From positions 1 through 11,968 of the forward strand of contig JBHEQW010000064.1 in the NCBI GenBank assembly GCA_046530935.1: a stretch of DNA of 11,968 nt, read 5' to 3'. Source of the stretch: Arsenophonus sp046530935 (GTDB lineage Bacteria > Pseudomonadota > Gammaproteobacteria > Enterobacterales > Enterobacteriaceae). Position numbers and translations under genes: made by a program. Below, piece by piece: positions 1 to 6,915 of the stretch (position 1 is the stretch's first letter; every line of letters starts with the position of its first letter). The notes below the pieces were generated by a model. It worked only from the letters and a program-made list of their open reading frames with translations, did not search any database and was not told where the DNA came from.

Positions 1-301
1 ACCTGTTGAAGCATATTCATTTGACGCTAATATCCTCTGATATTAGGAGCTTTAATCTCAACATCGCATATAACAGTCTGTATGGTTCAGTGTGGCAAAT
101 AACTTTTACAAACAAGAATGAAAAGAACACGCCTATTAAAAAGTCGGGGCATTCAAGCACGTTGCCACACAAGCATAGCTTCGATGTTAAAACCGTCAAC
201 AACAGTTACTATCAACTGCCTTGTAGCATTAGGATGAGTTTATGCAAGAGATCACAGGTAATATCTGGGTTCATGGATATTTGTAGAGTAGACTTTTTCA
301 T
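1..301 (-). pseudogene. IS256-family transposase, N-terminal fragment (copy 1)
   Basis: This is the start of a mutator-type (IS256-family) DDE transposase, read on the minus strand and cut off by the window edge. The frame opens with an ATG at 301-299 and reads MKKSTLQIS, then DITCDLLHKLI, and soon hits a stop. Further on, in another frame, SYLPH*TIQT followed by DVEIKAPNIRG matches the family's NGYLPxRxIQTGIG...VEIKVPKVRDR stretch. The same protein is encoded by a second copy starting at 9867 on the plus strand, and the two copies also share sequence upstream of the start (TAAATAATTTCAA). By eye they differ at roughly a quarter of positions, so they are old. Several stops and frameshifts make it inactive. 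The element's outer end is probably near 330-345, where it breaks the reverse transcriptase fossil. A plus-strand reading frame over the same bases is only its antisense shadow. Confidence 0.85.
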
Positions 302-344
302 GTCATATCATCTCTCTATTGTTGAAATTATTTACTAAATTAAT

Positions 345-775
345 CAGCAGAATATACACACAATCTCCAAGACCACCAATACAGAATAAATAAGTATAAT
401 TTCATGAGCTTTTCCTAATTCTTTTTTGCTATATAAACCTATTTTACTTGATAATCATTTCCTGAGTCTGTTTGTCTTAATAACTCATAAAAGTATTTTC
501 GTCCTTTTATAATCTTAATTACATGATTATCTACTCCGGAAGTATCTTTTTTCTGATTGATCTGTATTACTTTAATAGTGACATCAAGAAGATAATTCGC
601 TCTTGATTGATTTCATCATAAGCTTTTGCAAACTTCTAGCTTTTTTTAAGTGATCTGTTGCTAAAGCCATATATATACTTTTCCTTGGATTATTAATCAT
701 AGCTATCACAACATACCAATAAATAGAATACCATTCCAGTTGTTTATATTTTTGATTTATTGCATTTTTCATAGA
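345..775 (-). pseudogene. group II intron reverse transcriptase/maturase, N-terminal fragment
   Basis: This is the N-terminal part of a group II intron-encoded protein, minus strand, broken and truncated. From an ATG at 772 it reads through SIYMALATDHLKKARSLQKL, the usual N-terminal helix region (family consensus like 'KALQWLLTHSxxAKLLAVRRVT'). After a frameshift near 585 it reads LDVTIKVIQINQKKDTSGVD, matching the conserved LAVRxVTxNxGKxTxGVDG block. In the same frame, VYIAKKN (418-438, after one stop) matches the RVYIPKKNGKxRPLGIPT block, and VLEIVCIF near 360 matches 'DRVVQEIV'. The RT catalytic YxDD box, X domain and endonuclease are absent, because the frame ends at the IS256 fragment around 340. 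The 5' intron RNA should lie between 776 and about 1328, but I could not fold or recognise it. Family assignment is good; the subclass is unknown. Confidence 0.8.
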
Positions 776-1328
776 GATCTAATTTTTTAATTTAATTCAT
801 AATCTTAATAAGGAATTCTATGAATAAATCACCATTTTACATCAGCTTCTTTTAAGAGTGATGTAGTTCCTCTATTAATCAATCCTATTATTATTTCCAG
901 TTATTTTTCTGGTTGATTACCTTTGCTTTTTATAATCTCTTTTTATTCATGCTGTCTTTTAATATTTACATGAACATTAAAAAATTAATGTGATTACAGT
1001 GTTTCACAGCATAAAGATAAATTGAATTAATTTCCTATGTTTTCTCTGCCGGAAAATGACATCCTTTGTAAAGAATGAATACTCTTCTTTAGCCGTTTCT
1101 AACTGTTATTAACTTCTTCTTAACAGATAAGAGCTGATTTAGTGCTTTCTTTACTGATAACATTTTAATAATGGGAATTCACTTTATTCAACTCATTTCA
1201 ATTTTGCCTTTCCACTATTTCTTCTTATTTCAGCTTAATCTTAATATAGTTAAACTTTCATTCTCACTTAGCACAAGAGAATTTCTTCTCTTACACAAAG
1301 ACAGTGATAATTGTAGTGAAACTTTTAT
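776..1328. other. non-coding or fully decayed stretch
   Basis: About 550 bases lie between the reverse transcriptase fossil and the zapE stub, AT-rich with stops in all frames. Two things would be expected here on the minus strand: the rest of zapE (ATPase P-loop and later parts) and the 5' RNA domains of the group II intron. Reading all three minus-strand frames, I saw neither the zapE Walker A region nor a clear GUGYG intron start. Nothing on the plus strand resembles a known protein. Confidence 0.5.
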
Positions 1329-1471
1329 GTTGCACTTATTTCATTAAACAATTTATGATGAATAATATCTAAACGTGCTATCGCCTTACTTCTCACCTCA
1401 TCAAATTGATAATCACAGATACCAAAAAACTGTTTGTAACGTTTAGCTGGGATCAATAATCATATCAGCAT
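1329..1471 (-). pseudogene. zapE: zapE N-terminal stub
   Basis: ZapE (YhcM) is an AAA-type ATPase of the division apparatus, usually about 375 residues and encoded divergently from zapG. The minus strand from an ATG at 1471 reads, after one stop, IPAKRYKQFFGICDYQFDEV and then RSKAIARLDIIHHKLFNE. As I recall it, E. coli ZapE begins with a short 'SQYLKAL' segment followed by 'QPDDVQKEAVSRLEIIYQEL', so the spacing and pattern agree. The frame ends soon after, and the Walker A and B motifs that should follow are not found downstream. Position and orientation next to zapG are as expected for zapE, which strengthens a call that rests on only about 40 residues. The rest may have been deleted or replaced by the group II intron remnant on its 3' side. 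Confidence 0.7.
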
Positions 1472-1589
1472 GATACTTCTTAAAAATGTCATAATTTTAT
1501 TGACCAATAAAAGAAATCATAAACATGATATCGATAACCTTTAGTACTTCAAAATGATAATAAAATCATTACCAACAATTTTTTCAATT

Positions 1590-1623
1590 TTCACTTATCT
1601 CCTTTTAACATGTATAGTATAAT
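1590..1623 (+). promoter_or_regulatory. candidate sigma-70 promoter of zapG
   Basis: Upstream of zapG there is TTCACT (1590-1595) followed after 17 bases by TATAGT (1613-1618). The perfect TATAAT at 1618-1623 overlaps it; its best -35 is the weak TTATCT at 1595-1600, also with 17-base spacing. Either arrangement would start transcription around 1625-1632, leaving a leader of about 60 bases. AT-rich DNA produces such matches by chance, so this is a candidate only. Confidence 0.35.
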
Positions 1624-1691
1624 TGCTATATAAACTAGAAATTTATTTCTATGAAAACAAAATCTTGTTTTCTTATAATGAAGGAGTCAAC

Positions 1692-2075
1692 ATGACTTGG
1701 GAATATCTACTAATTGCTCTAATTGTGGGTTTCATTATTGGTGTACTACTAATTCGCTTCGGAAATACCAAGATACGTAACCAACAAGCTTTACAAACTG
1801 AGCTTGAAAAAAAAACACATGAATTAGAAGAATATCATAAAGAATTGATTAAGCATTTTGCACGTAGTGCAGAATTATTCGATAACATGGCAAAAGACTA
1901 TCGTCAACTCTATCAGCATATGCCAAAAAGTTTTCATGAATTGATATCTGATATACCAATAAAAAACAACTCTTTTAAGTATCGTTTGACTGAATTAGAC
2001 AATGATCAATCTTTCATTAATTCACAACCCAAAGATTACTCTGAAGGCTCTTCTGGCTTATTTCGCTCAATATAA
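1692..2075 (+). CDS. zapG: ZapG (YhcB, DUF1043), inner-membrane division/envelope protein
   Basis: ZapG is a small inner-membrane protein linked to cell division and cell-wall synthesis, and the 127-residue product is intact. It starts MTWEYLLIALIVGFIIGVLL: one N-terminal membrane helix at about residues 5-22, then a charged, heptad-like helical stretch at about 28-60 (LEKKTHELEEYHKEL) and the conserved block HFARSAEL, then MAKDYRQLYQHM. A low-complexity linker leads to the C-terminal PKDYSEGSSGL motif. I chose the ATG at 1692 because AAGGAG lies 5 bases upstream (1681-1686) and the protein then begins as in E. coli. An in-frame extension back to 1623 would add 23 residues with no family counterpart. 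E. coli ZapG is about 132 residues; here the final basic tail is shortened and ends in RSI. The zapE remnant is divergent on the left, and degQ follows after 262 bases on the same strand. Confidence 0.96.
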   Translation: MTWEYLLIALIVGFIIGVLLIRFGNTKIRNQQALQTELEKKTHELEEYHKELIKHFARSAELFDNMAKDYRQLYQHMPKSFHELISDIPIKNNSFKYRLTELDNDQSFINSQPKDYSEGSSGLFRSI

Positions 2076-2337
2076 AAGAAAAAAGTAAATTAGGTTACAT
2101 ATTTTAATGAAATTGCATTTTTATCTAACTTTAATAGCAGTAGACTTTTACCTGATAGAATTATCTTGTTATAAAAATTAACATCATGTAAATACATGTA
2201 AAAACGATTACTACTATCTGTTAGCTGAACTTTTTTGCATAATTTAAAGTATTTAGGCTTGCTGAGGCTTTTAATAATCTATCTAAAAAAACAAATTACC
2301 TTAAATAAACTATGTATGTAAGAGAATTGAATTCACG

Positions 2338-3756
2338 ATGAAAAAAGAGAAATATTTTTTAACTATATTACCCATGAGTATTGCTCTTTCACTCATAAAT
2401 ATAACTGCAGTAACTTATTCTGCATCAATGCCACCAATTGCTTTATCATCTGGCCAAGGATTACCTAGCCTAGCACCGATGCTAGAAAAAGTACTTCCTA
2501 CAGTAATTAGTATTCGTGTATCTGGAACTCGCGTACAAAATCAACAATTACCTGAAGAATTTAAATTCTTTTTTGGGCCAAATTTTCCATCCCAGCAACA
2601 GAGTATTCGCCCTTTTGAAGGATTAGGCTCAGGGGTTATTATTAATGCTGAAAAAGGTTATATCCTAACTAATAACCATGTCATTGATAATGCTAATAGT
2701 ATCCAAATTCAGCTCAATGATGGCAGAGAAATTGACGTTAAACTTATCGGACGTGATCTTCAAACAGATATCGCCCTATTACAAATAAAAGATTCAAATA
2801 CAGAAAACCTAAAAAAATTAAACTTAATGGCGATTAAAATAGCTGACTCCGATAAACTGCGAGTTGGTGATTTTGCTGTTGCTATTGGCAACCCTTTTGG
2901 GTTGGGCCAAACAGCAACATCAGGCATTATTTCTGCATTGGGTCGTAGTGGTTTAAATGTAGAAGGTCTAGAAAATTTTATTCAAACTGATGCTTCAATT
3001 AATAGAGGTAACTCAGGTGGTGCATTGGTTAATCTCAATGGTGAACTTATTGGTATTAATACCGCTATTTTAGCGCCTGGTGGAGGTAATATTGGTATCG
3101 GATTTGCGATCCCATCAAATATGGCTAAATCCCTTAGTAATCAAATTATCAAACATGGTGAAGTAAAACGTGGATTACTTGGAATCAAAGGCACTGAAAT
3201 GAGCTCTGATATAGCGAAAGCATTAAATATTGATGTGCAAAAAGGGGCATTTGTTAGTGAAGTAATACCAAATTCTGCAGCAGCTAAAGCAGGCATTCAA
3301 TCTGGTGATGTTTTAGTTTCAATTAATAAAAAATATATCAATAGTTTCGCTGAGTTAAGAGCTAAAATTGGCACTAGTGAAATCGGTAAGCCAATCATCA
3401 TTGGGCTACTACGTAAAGGCAAGCCAATGGAAGTAAATGTTACCTTAGAAGATAGTGATTCAAGTGGCATGAAAGCTGAAGTTTTAACAACTTCACTAAT
3501 GGGAGCTACTTTAAGCAATAATATAATCAGGGGGACCAAAGGTGTCAAGGTCGATAGCGTTTCATCTAATTCACCTGCCGCCATGCTTGGTCTGGCAAAA
3601 GGTGATCTTATCATTAGTGCCAACGAACAACGAATAGAAAACATTAATCAACTTCGTAAAATTATTGAAACTAAGCCTACCGCTTTAGCATTAAATATTT
3701 TACGTGGTGATCAAAATATCTATTTATTACTTCGAGGTAATAATATATTCAATTAA
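2338..3756 (+). CDS. degQ: DegQ, periplasmic HtrA-family serine protease/chaperone
   Basis: DegQ degrades and refolds damaged proteins in the periplasm. The 472-residue product is complete. It has a signal peptide at about 1-29 (lysines, hydrophobic run, cleavage near TYSAS), a trypsin-like domain at about 45-275 with an intact triad (His114 in TNNHVI, Asp144 in TDIALL, Ser226 in GNSGG), and two PDZ domains at about 277-368 and 385-466. It is DegQ rather than DegP because it lacks the long Q-linker and matches E. coli DegQ over its length, for example RPFEGLGSGVIIN and IKRGLLGIKGTEMS-like text. Compared with E. coli (455 residues) there are about ten extra residues near 152-165. The Shine-Dalgarno is weak (AAGAGAA about 12 bases upstream). 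The 262 bases separating it from zapG hold no gene and no clear promoter. With degS dead, this is the only intact HtrA protease in the window. Confidence 0.97.
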   Translation: MKKEKYFLTILPMSIALSLINITAVTYSASMPPIALSSGQGLPSLAPMLEKVLPTVISIRVSGTRVQNQQLPEEFKFFFGPNFPSQQQSIRPFEGLGSGVIINAEKGYILTNNHVIDNANSIQIQLNDGREIDVKLIGRDLQTDIALLQIKDSNTENLKKLNLMAIKIADSDKLRVGDFAVAIGNPFGLGQTATSGIISALGRSGLNVEGLENFIQTDASINRGNSGGALVNLNGELIGINTAILAPGGGNIGIGFAIPSNMAKSLSNQIIKHGEVKRGLLGIKGTEMSSDIAKALNIDVQKGAFVSEVIPNSAAAKAGIQSGDVLVSINKKYINSFAELRAKIGTSEIGKPIIIGLLRKGKPMEVNVTLEDSDSSGMKAEVLTTSLMGATLSNNIIRGTKGVKVDSVSSNSPAAMLGLAKGDLIISANEQRIENINQLRKIIETKPTALALNILRGDQNIYLLLRGNNIFN

Positions 3757-3762
3757 TCATCC

Positions 3763-3797
3763 ACAAACAGGTACTATTAACTATTGTACCTGTTTGT
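3763..3797 (+). terminator. hairpin downstream of degQ
   Basis: ACAAACAGGTAC (3763-3774) and GTACCTGTTTGT (3786-3797) form a perfect 12-base-pair stem with an 11-base loop, starting 7 bases after the degQ stop codon. It is followed by ATTTAT rather than a clean T run. It therefore looks like an intrinsic terminator or an mRNA 3'-end stabiliser for degQ. The survival of a perfect stem in otherwise eroded DNA suggests selection. Confidence 0.75.
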
Positions 3798-4001
3798 ATT
3801 TATCTATTCTGCTATTTTAGCATCTAGTTCATAGCTTAGTATAAAATACTACTATATTCATGATCTGAATAATATTTCATACTATGCGATATATTAATTT
3901 TTTCAGAAATTTATCTAGATAGCTATGAATAAATCTTCTAGAAAGAACAAACTGAGTAAAAATCAGCAATACAACACACTAGTTCATATGTTACACACAC
4001 A

Positions 4002-4022
4002 GCCTCTTTCATTCAAAGAGGC
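4002..4022 (+). terminator. GCCTCTTT/AAAGAGGC hairpin
   Basis: GCCTCTTT (4002-4009) and AAAGAGGC (4015-4022) form a perfect 8-base-pair stem with a 5-base loop, CATTC, followed by TTTAT. This has the shape of an intrinsic terminator but no gene ends just before it. It could be left over from a lost gene or belong to an end of the inserted element. A similar stem occurs at 5702-5720 on the other side of the IS91-family remnant. Confidence 0.5.
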
Positions 4023-4064
4023 TTTATGAGATTCCTATCAGGAAATTAAATGATGACATACTGA

Positions 4065-4082
4065 GTGCGTTTTTCAACGCAC
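4065..4082. repeat. GTGCGTT/AACGCAC hairpin
   Basis: GTGCGTT (4065-4071) and AACGCAC (4076-4082) form a perfect 7-base-pair stem around TTTC, followed by CACAAAAAA. It is GC-rich compared with its surroundings. Its role is unknown; it could be a structured end of the mobile element that occupies the region, or the end of a lost transcript. Confidence 0.4.
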
Positions 4083-4479
4083 CACAAAAAAGGCTATACA
4101 ACAATGTGTTCAACTCTCAGTCCAGAATTTTTTCTCGATATGCAAGAACTATCTGCTTCTAATCACCATTATCTCAGGTTTTAACCAATCCAAATGCCAA
4201 TCTTATGACGCCGGATACAACTGCATTAATGGTGCAATGACTGAGAAAGCATGCTTGCTGATGAATTCATCACGTATAGGAAACTAGGTATAATCCCATT
4301 ATCCTTCGTCCTATTGAATAAACACAAAGATAATTAAGACGATAGATATGATAAATGCAGACAGAATAACAATTCTTATTTCTCTGACAAGATACACAAA
4401 GAGTAATTTACCCAAATTTATATATTGCACACGCCAAAATAAACTCTTTTTTACCATTTATGATTTGTAGAATAAATTT

Positions 4480-5695
4480 CTCAAAAAACAGTCTAAAAGT
4501 TGTTAACTCGTATAAAACAATCTATCTATTTAGTAAATGCTTACCTACAGCACATGCGATGCTAGATGGATATCCCATCTCCAAAAGATGGACAATACTT
4601 TTTATGCCTCTCTCCTTCTAAATGTTCCATAACTACAGTTTTTTCTTATAAAACTATAAGTCAAAATCCTCCAGTTCATCCTGTTTCAAAGCTACTGAGC
4701 AATAGTTGGCATTGCAGTGCTTATATTTTACTCAACTATAACTAGCAACAGATTATTTTTACTATCCACCATCTTCTTTTTGTTTTTTGCAACAATAAGT
4801 GCCGCCGCACTCACGCCATGGTTTCACGCCTCTTTCTCTTTATCAGCGTGCTATTCTGTAGTGAAGTTGGCAACGCAAACAATGTATCGAAATTATTATC
4901 TTTTGTACCTTACAGACTTATGCTTGAGACAATTCAATAAATATTAATATATTAATATCTCAGTCATCATGTAGCAGTCTGAATATTAAACATTTATAGT
5001 GCTCTTTAAAAAAAGAGCAGTAGAAGAAATTTAACAAGACTCTGTCATCATCTGTCTGTTACCTCATAACCATAACATAACAAATATACACAGTATCTTT
5101 TCTTCGTGAGATAGTAGCATACCTGCTCTCCAGGAGAGAGAGATAGCCTTTTATGAAAGCATAGTACATAAGTTTATTTAGAAAGAAGTGCATTTCGCTA
5201 AAAAGATTAAAGTGGCATGGTATATAAAACGTACAATACTTCGAACAGCACTCACTACATCAAACGCCATAGGCATCTTCATCAAAACTGTAGCATTACA
5301 AAAGATGGAATGTGAGTTTGTAGATCATTACTCTAATGACCACCGGACTAAACAATACCTGCAGAAAGAGACTCTTTGGCAGGAAGAGAGATGATTTGGC
5401 ACTATATCTTAGCCTATTCCTTAGAAGCATTTTAAGATGATAAATTATTATGATTTCTTATCGAATCATAAACGAGGTATACTATTACTGAAGGTATATA
5501 AAGCGCTAAAGATAACAGGCCACACAAAAATAAAAAATTCGAGGTGTAGATTGATCCGTACAAATGCATTCTATGTAGCTAGAAGCCACTTTTTCTATCC
5601 TTGTGGCGTGGTAAACAAGCAAAGGAATTATTCAAATAATATTAAAAAACACACACTCAGATGAAATTTTTACTTACAAGAAACAGAAAACTGAT
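4480..5695 (+). pseudogene. IS91-family (HUH, Y2-type) transposase, decayed
   Basis: This is a near full-length remnant of an IS91-family rolling-circle transposase, spread over all three plus frames. In order: FFL*NYKSKSSSSSCFKATEQ near 4637-4710 corresponds to the zinc-binding FFCQSCKSKxCSSCGxKATEQ block. EIIIFCTLQTYA then RQFNKY*YINISV (about 4888-4965) corresponds to GIFCALHTYG RQLNQHPHIHxSV, with the HUH metal motif destroyed (HPHIH has become Y*YIN). SLKKRAVEEI follows near 5004. VHFAKKIKVAW lies near 5187, then NDHRTKQY near 5335. A continuous run, KMINYYDFLSNHKRGILLLK then VYKAL (5434-5508), corresponds to HFKMVRYYGFLSNRKRG. DPYKCILC (about 5550) is the C-terminal Cys motif. Many stops and frameshifts make it dead. 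It lies between degQ and degS in the same direction. The element ends were not resolved. Confidence 0.85.
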
Positions 5696-5701
5696 TCTAC
5701 T

Positions 5702-5720
5702 CCTCTTTTAGGAAAAGAGG
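5702..5720. repeat. CCTCTTTT/AAAAGAGG hairpin before degS
   Basis: CCTCTTTT (5702-5709) and AAAAGAGG (5713-5720) form a perfect 8-base-pair stem with a 3-base loop (AGG), just after the end of the IS91-family transposase remnant and about 30 bases before the degS fossil. It could be the transposase gene's terminator or an element-end hairpin. There is no T run; the sequence continues ATGACTTTTAG. Confidence 0.45.
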
Positions 5721-5749
5721 ATGACTTTTAGTCTTCTCTTAAATACGTA

Positions 5750-6843
5750 TTTAATTTCCGAACCATCAAACTTTTTCGTGCAGTTATATTTATAAATCTT
5801 GTTATCGCTGATACTTTTCTAAAGCTATTCCATTTATACACATAAAACAACTCAGCAACCTTCTGGTGGGCAAAAAAGATGAACAGTCTATTTATAATAC
5901 TAAAGCGGTTATATATCAGCAGTTGTTTTATATTTATAATAGCTGATACAGGTAATTTTTTAGAAAATGACTAAATTAACTGCATTAAAGCTCTAGTATC
6001 ATTAGAAGTATTAACGGTTATGTTATTACAAACAAAGATGTCGTTAATAAGACGAATAAAATTAAATTACATTACCTGATTGATTAATTTTTGATGCACT
6101 TATTGTTAGATCAGTTAACTTAACAGACATGATCTTTTAAAAAAGAGACGCCAAAAATCTTTCCATGATTTCAATTAATTTACAGCCTAAACATACGTTA
6201 GCAATATTATGTTAGACATCGGCAACTCATATGATTTATTGCAAACTCTAAGACAAAAAATTATTAGTACCCCATGGATATATATATGGCTTTTTTTATT
6301 ACCACCAGCTAACCATAATTTTCTGCATAGATGCATATATATAATCATGAAAATTCAGGCGCAGCACTAATTAATATTGAAAGTTAACTAACCGGAATTA
6401 GTACACTTTTATTTAATTACTCAGAAAATAGTTTTACACGTCTGATTCGTATTGGCTCTAAGTATTGATATTTCAAATGATTAAGAACTAAAATTATAGA
6501 AAAACTTATTCGTGATTATGGAATAATCTTCTGCTTCATCAGTTTCATAACTAGATGAGACTTACCTCGTATTTGCTCTAACAATAATGTTTTTAACTAA
6601 ATTAAAAACACAGGTGCTTTTAGATAAGTTAATGCAGCAAATTTGCAATAGCACATAAAAAATACCGGTTTTAAAACCACTAACATTATTATTTCTATGA
6701 ATAGTCAGGCAGTTACATCTGCTGCAGAAACAATTGACAAAATTGCTAAAATTAGTCTAGACAATATTGTATGTCAGTATCACGATAGTATGCAACGGAA
6801 AATAACTGTTACGTTAAAATTGAATAATACAATAAAAAAACTA
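5750..6843 (+). pseudogene. degS: degS pseudogene (sigma-E stress sensor protease)
   Basis: DegS is the inner-membrane HtrA protease that senses unfolded outer-membrane proteins and starts the sigma-E response by cutting RseA. Nearly the whole gene is recognisable in shifting frames. The N-terminal anchor reads RTIKLFRAVIFINLVIA. DEQSIYNTKAV follows near 5880, and GYVITNKDVVNK (6016-6051) covers the catalytic-His block GYIITNKHVI. IFDALIVRSVNLTDMIF (near 6090) is the Asp block, and GNSYDLLQTLRQKIIS (near 6220) matches GNPYNLGQTITQGIIS. NHENSGAALINIE (6343-6381) is the Ser block, TKIIEKLIRD lies near 6488, and the PDZ end reads IIISMNSQAVTSAAETIDKI (about 6688-6747). The catalytic His is now Asp (codon 6037-6039) and GNSGG is ENSGA; numerous stops and frameshifts also occur. 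Length is close to the normal 355 codons, so decay was by point changes and small indels. It converges on murA. Confidence 0.92.
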
Positions 6844-6915
6844 AATCTTTACTATGATAAAGCAAGATATTAGCAGTTTAACTAAGCCCCTGATTTTATC
6901 TAATAAAATATCGTG

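Larger units (their letters stand above)
3798..4479. other. decayed intergenic or inserted DNA
   Basis: There is no intact gene in about 680 bases. Two compact hairpins lie at 4002-4022 and 4065-4082. From 4104 a short frame reads MCSTLSPEFFLDMQELS and stops at about 4181; a few bases on, a second frame reads NPNANLMTPDTTALMVQ. These run unusually long without a stop for this region and may be parts of one decayed protein. I do not recognise it, and it could be the 5' cargo of the neighbouring IS91-family element. In relatives degQ and degS are close neighbours, so most of this stretch probably arrived by insertion. Confidence 0.5.

Noticed and set aside
6..338. Plus-strand 110-codon reading frame
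   Set aside because: It is the antisense of the IS256-family transposase fragment on the minus strand; the sense strand carries the recognisable motifs.
2185..2198. CATGTA/TACATG inverted repeat between zapG and degQ
   Set aside because: It is short, with a 2-base loop and no GC-rich stem or T run, so it is not credible as a terminator or operator on its own.
3297..3644. Minus-strand 115-codon frame inside degQ
   Set aside because: It is antisense to the intact PDZ-domain coding region of degQ, with no independent support.
4717..4947. Hydrophobic 76-codon frame that looks like a small membrane protein
   Set aside because: Other frames over the same bases give IS91-transposase blocks, and its own end (RQFNKY) aligns with the HUH region, so it is a shadow of that fossil.
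5001..5018. GCTCTTT/AAAGAGC hairpin
   Set aside because: It falls inside the transposase coding remnant (the FKKRAVEE region) and is explained by lysine-rich codons, not by a terminator.
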